NCBI GenBank assembly: GCA_046590235.1
Contig: JBKJTY010000022.1
Span: forward strand, 1 to 14,092
Origin: 2-02-FULL-45-10 sp046590235
Lineage (GTDB): Bacteria > Patescibacteriota > Patescibacteriia > Magasanikbacterales > GWA2-37-8
Direction of reading: 5' to 3'
DNA: 14,092 bases
This document shows positions 12,265 to 14,092 of this stretch, piece after piece. Numbering within the stretch: position 1 is the stretch's first letter; every line of letters starts with the position of its first letter. The notes below the pieces were generated by a model, which was not told where the DNA came from, searched no databases, and was given only the letters and a program-made list of their open reading frames with translations. The translations under genes were made by a program, and so were the position numbers.

Positions 12265-12465
12265 ATGAAAGGTACTATCAAACGATTGGTATTTGAAAAG
12301 AGCTTCGGTTTTATCACCCCAGAAGGTGCTGATAAAGACGTGTTCTTTCACTCCAGTGAACTCCAAGGAGTTCAGTTCTCCGAGCTCCAGCTTGGAAACA
12401 CCGTTGAATATACGCTCCAAGATACCCCAAAAGGCCCTAAGGCTGTTGGCGTAACACGCGTCTAA
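12265..12465 (+). CDS. Cold-shock domain protein
   Basis: A 66-residue single OB-fold protein that binds single-stranded RNA and DNA and melts RNA structure. It starts MKGTIKRLVFEKSFGFI. RNP1 reads KSFGFI (12-17) where K-G-F/Y-G-F-I is usual, so the first glycine is serine. RNP2 reads VFFHSS (26-31) in place of VFVHFS. The aromatic residues that stack on bases (Phe14, Phe16, Phe27, His29) are kept. The ATG at 12265 matches the family start; the longer frame from 12166 is an unlikely extension. No Shine-Dalgarno precedes it (TTTTTCTCTT). It is a single-gene unit with a long leader and a strong terminator. Confidence 0.94.
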   Translation: MKGTIKRLVFEKSFGFITPEGADKDVFFHSSELQGVQFSELQLGNTVEYTLQDTPKGPKAVGVTRV

Positions 12466-12474
12466 TCAAACTTC

Positions 12475-12506
12475 AAAAAACCCTCGCTGCAAAGTGAGGG
12501 TTTTTT
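12475..12506. terminator. Bidirectional terminator between csp and the lipoprotein gene
   Basis: AAAAAACCCTCGCT-GCAA-AGTGAGGGTTTTTT. The stem has 8 GC-rich pairs (one G-T) flanked by six A and six T, so it can end both converging transcripts (csp stop at 12465, lipoprotein stop at 12516). Confidence 0.9.
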
Positions 12507-12515
12507 AGTTCTATT

Positions 12516-12872
12516 TTATTTATCCTGAGAAGTAGACGGCGGATAGGTCTGGTTTTCAGCACAGACACCTTCAATAATTTCAACTGCTCCACCCGCATTT
12601 GCCATACAGCGGTTTGAGAATGTTTGTGGCACAGGATTACATGGAGCACGAACACACACTACCGGTACAAATCCGCAAACAGGTCGGTATTCCATCGTAC
12701 ACGCGATACCTTCACCCGGCGATGTAGAAGATGCTGGAAGTGAGGTTGGTTCTGTATTGTTGTCAGGTACATTCACTGCATTTGGTGGAACGTGTCCTGG
12801 TTTGATCTCTGGAATACATCCCGCACCGAGTAATAGACCGCCGACGAGTAATGTTATGAAAAAATTTCGCAT
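12516..12872 (-). CDS. Lipoprotein with a Kazal-type-like domain
   Basis: A 118-residue predicted lipoprotein. The signal peptide MRNFFITLLVGGLLLGAGC ends in a lipobox (LGAGC, lipidated Cys19). A Pro/Asn/Ser-rich linker runs to about residue 55. The C-terminal domain has six cysteines (58, 66, 73, 78, 89, 104) in the order expected of a Kazal-like fold: CTMEYRPVCG, then CVRAPCNP, TFSNRCMANAGGA and EGVC. Kazal domains are small disulfide-bonded protease inhibitors, and YxPVCG...T(Y/F)xNxCxAxxAG...GxC is their signature. The insertion with two extra cysteines between VCG and TFSN is a variant I recall from bacterial surface lipoproteins. It would sit outside the cell membrane. The ATG at 12872 is chosen because it starts a proper signal peptide. 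Inhibitory activity is an inference. Confidence 0.83.
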   Translation of the reverse strand: MRNFFITLLVGGLLLGAGCIPEIKPGHVPPNAVNVPDNNTEPTSLPASSTSPGEGIACTMEYRPVCGFVPVVCVRAPCNPVPQTFSNRCMANAGGAVEIIEGVCAENQTYPPSTSQDK

Positions 12873-12951
12873 AAAAATGTATTTAATAGTACAACCTATA
12901 TAACGTATCAAACAATAAAAGGTAACAGCTAAAATAAAACTGTAAAATTTC

Positions 12952-12980
12952 TTGACACGAAATAAATTATTATGTAACGA
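12952..12980 (+). promoter_or_regulatory. Promoter of the structured RNA
   Basis: TTGACA (12952-12957), a 17-bp AT-rich spacer and TAACGA (12975-12980). Transcription would start at about 12987, exactly where the closing stem of the RNA begins. The -10 is weak, which is the main doubt. Confidence 0.5.
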
Positions 12981-12986
12981 TACCTA

Positions 12987-13126
12987 TGTCGCGTTGCGAG
13001 GTGTCCATTGGACCCCATTAAAGCTTGCACAGGCTTTGCATATAGGAATTTGAAGTTCTTGTATCCGTTCCTGCTTCCAGCACTCCGCCTAGTTTAAAAA
13101 TGGTGGGGATACTTGTCTACGCGACA
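12987..13126 (+). ncRNA. Candidate structured non-coding RNA (about 140 nt)
   Basis: No open frame fits this stretch. Its ends pair perfectly over 8 bp: TGTCGCGT (12987-12994) with ACGCGACA (13119-13126). Inside are GTCC-ATT-GGAC, AAAGC...GCTTT (13020-13035) and a 9-bp stem ATATAGGAA/TTCTTGTAT (with two G-T pairs, about 13040-13064). An alternative GTATCC/GGATAC long-range pairing is also possible. A promoter lies just upstream and a hairpin at 13144-13161 may end it. Size and closed-stem form recall 6S RNA, but I cannot match its sequence. The signatures of tmRNA, RNase P RNA and the SRP RNA tip are absent. Confidence 0.5.
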
Positions 13127-13143
13127 CTCTCTCCGAATCAAAA

Positions 13144-13161
13144 CCACTCAGTGATGAGTGG
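13144..13161. terminator. Terminator between the structured RNA and arfB
   Basis: CCACTCA-GTGA-TGAGTGG, a perfect 7-bp hairpin. On the minus strand it is followed by TTTTGATT, suiting the arfB transcript, which stops at 13181. On the plus strand ACTTTGGTT follows, a weaker tail for the RNA. Flanking AACCA/TGGTT may extend the stem. Confidence 0.6.
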
Positions 13162-13180
13162 ACTTTGGTTATGGACACTT

Positions 13181-13579
13181 TTACCAAAACAATCCTCGTC
13201 GTTCTTTCTTTACTGTAGAATGTTTTTTCTTACTATCCAACCGTCGCAACTTCGATGATCGGGTCGGACGCGTTGCTGTACGTTTTTTCGGCACGCGAAT
13301 CGCTTGTGCTACCAAGGTTTGCAAACGCGATACTGCCTGAACTCTATTCTGCGCCTGAGAACGCTCTTCTTCTGCCGCCACGACTATTTCGTCATTATTA
13401 TTCAACCGGTTCACCAGCTTTGTCCTGATGCGATATTTTTGTTCGTCGGTAAAAGCACGTGACTTCCCTACCGGCCAATGCACAATTACTTTGGTAGAAG
13501 TTTTGTTAACGTTTTGACCACCCTTGCCGCCTGAGCGAGCGAAAGTAATTATCAGTTCGTGATAAGGAATTAAAATCAT
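13181..13579 (-). CDS. arfB: Ribosome-rescue peptidyl-tRNA hydrolase ArfB (YaeJ)
   Basis: A codon-independent release factor that frees ribosomes stalled at the 3' end of broken mRNAs. It is 132 residues long (E. coli ArfB has about 140). The catalytic domain carries the GGQ loop (Gly20-Gly21-Gln22) in ARSGGKGGQNVNKTSTKV. After a linker (VPKKRTATRPTRSSKLRRLD) comes a strongly basic tail to the end (SKKKHSTVKKERRG), the part that enters the empty mRNA channel. The very short N-terminus before GGQ is normal for ArfB and, with the lack of codon-recognition domains, separates it from RF1/RF2. The ATG at 13579 has no Shine-Dalgarno. TATAAT at 13597-13602 implies a leader of only about ten bases. 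Confidence 0.93.
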   Translation of the reverse strand: MILIPYHELIITFARSGGKGGQNVNKTSTKVIVHWPVGKSRAFTDEQKYRIRTKLVNRLNNNDEIVVAAEEERSQAQNRVQAVSRLQTLVAQAIRVPKKRTATRPTRSSKLRRLDSKKKHSTVKKERRGLFW

Positions 13580-13596
13580 AAGAGAAATATACTTCT

Positions 13597-13625
13597 ATTA
13601 TACTACAACGCACACATGGTTGACA
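13597..13625 (-). promoter_or_regulatory. Probable arfB promoter
   Basis: A consensus TATAAT on the minus strand (13597-13602), 17 bases before the ATG. At 17-bp spacing the -35 position is 13620-13625, the same hexamer used as TTGACA by the opposite promoter. Read on this strand it is TGTCAA, a poor -35. Confidence 0.5.
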
Positions 13626-13648
13626 GTTATCACTTTTTTAGGTACAAT
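13620..13648 (+). promoter_or_regulatory. Strong promoter of the last gene
   Basis: TTGACA (13620-13625), a 17-bp spacer, TACAAT (13643-13648): the best sigma-70-type promoter in the window. The leader then holds a hairpin CTACC-ATTACA-GGTAG (13655-13670) and GGAGGTG (13673-13679) before the ATG at 13685. Confidence 0.82.
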
Positions 13649-13684
13649 CATCTGCTACCATTACAGGTAGATGGAGGTGTGCCC

Positions 13685-14041
13685 ATGGCGGGCTTGGAAA
13701 GTTTCCAAAAAGTTCGTGAAGAAGTCTGGCTCCCTGACAAAAGCGTAATTTCAAAGGGTTTCGATACCACAACCAACATTAGCGAACATGCGCGGGAATG
13801 GTTCTCTGAACGAATCAGCCGCAAAGCTCGGCAACAGATGCCGATCGACAGCGTCATCGAACTGCTGCGAGCCGCGATGACCGAGTATGTCGCTACCTTC
13901 GACGAGTCGAGGCGACCGTTCGTGAAACGTACCATAATGAACGCCGCACCGCAGCTCCTCGCCGTTCTAGTGACCCACCCGAAGAGCCAGGAATCAGCTC
14001 AGCAGAAATGGCTGAGCGCCACAGCCAAACAAGGAGAATAA
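13685..14041 (+). CDS. Small hypothetical protein (118 aa)
   Basis: I do not recognise the family. The product is soluble and mostly helical by eye, with no cysteine and no membrane segment. It begins MAGLESFQKVREEVW. A middle part, EHAREWFSERISRKARQQMP, is charged, and IDSVIELLRAAMTEYVATF looks like an amphipathic helix. The end is SAQQKWLSATAKQGE. The ATG at 13685 is set by GGAGGTG five bases upstream; the frame back to 13616 overlaps the promoter. The gene looks richer in G and C than the AT-rich glycan genes. It has a strong promoter, and a leader resembling that of the gene at 7467. It stands divergent to arfB, with no sign that the two are functionally linked. Confidence 0.78.
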   Translation: MAGLESFQKVREEVWLPDKSVISKGFDTTTNISEHAREWFSERISRKARQQMPIDSVIELLRAAMTEYVATFDESRRPFVKRTIMNAAPQLLAVLVTHPKSQESAQQKWLSATAKQGE

Positions 14042-14071
14042 ACCCAGCGGTATAAAACCCGCCGGTAGCGC

Positions 14072-14092
14072 GCAGGCGGCTCTATTGCCTGC
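14072..14092 (+). terminator. Possible terminator hairpin cut by the window edge
   Basis: GCAGGC-GGCTCTATT-GCCTGC is a perfect 6-bp stem ending at the last base of the window, 30 bp after the stop of the last gene. Whether a T-run follows cannot be seen. An overlapping CCGCC/GGCGG pairing (14060-14079) is an alternative fold. Confidence 0.4.

Noticed and set aside
12987..13126. Structured RNA as tmRNA, RNase P RNA or SRP RNA
   Set aside because: It lacks the tmRNA TpsiC/acceptor end, the RNase P GAGGAAAGUCC core and the SRP GGAAGGAAGCAGC tip, and is too short for the first two.

Overview
The window most resembles a member of the Candidate Phyla Radiation (Patescibacteria) or a similarly reduced bacterium. 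This is inference from gene style, not from a marker gene. The signs are many small cysteine-rich proteins of unknown function, a single-pass membrane protein with a C-terminal domain I associate with CPR genomes, and genes that start with little or no Shine-Dalgarno sequence next to others with a perfect one. Palindromic repeats beginning TGTCAT and ending ATGACA sit between genes. There is no transposase, integrase, CRISPR array, rRNA or tRNA that I can support.

Layout. 1-1731 (+): the 3' end of a probable priA, then def (peptide deformylase, ATGA overlap) and fmt (Met-tRNA formyltransferase), the pair that handles the N-terminal formyl group. Two repeats lie between def and fmt and another follows fmt. 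1839-3215 (+): a polytopic Wzy/O-antigen-ligase-like protein. 3216-3525: no gene, but a cluster of repeats and hairpins. 3619-7359 (-): a small hypothetical gene with its own promoter, preceded by an operon of a Wzx-type flippase, a GT4 glycosyltransferase (ATGA overlap) and, after an 86-bp palindromic repeat, a GT2 glycosyltransferase. 7467-10583: a run of small proteins. These are a multi-CxxC protein (+), a 76-aa protein with three Cys-Cys doublets (-), the DNA glycosylase AlkD (-), two adjacent related Cys-rich proteins (-), and a proline-rich membrane protein (-). 10701-12137 (+): a PMT/ArnT-type membrane glycosyltransferase. 12265-12465 (+): a cold-shock protein. 12516-12872 (-): a lipoprotein with a Kazal-like domain. 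12987-13126 (+): a probable structured non-coding RNA with its own promoter. 13181-13579 (-): the ribosome-rescue hydrolase ArfB. 13685-14041 (+): a small hypothetical protein.

How the genes fit together. The flippase, two cytoplasmic glycosyltransferases, the polymerase/ligase-like protein and the PMT/ArnT-type transferase are parts of a surface-glycan pathway: assemble on a lipid carrier, flip, polymerise or transfer. They are split among three transcription units. def, fmt and arfB are translation housekeeping genes.

Regulatory signals are unusually readable. Several promoters match TTGACA-17-TATAAT well, terminators are compact, and in two places a terminator overlaps or abuts the next -35 element. 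The most novel-looking items are the structured RNA at 12987-13126, the paired Cys-rich genes at 9173-9944, the matching leaders of the two hypothetical genes at 7467 and 13685, the symmetric divergent promoter at 13597-13648, and the mosaic palindromic repeats.
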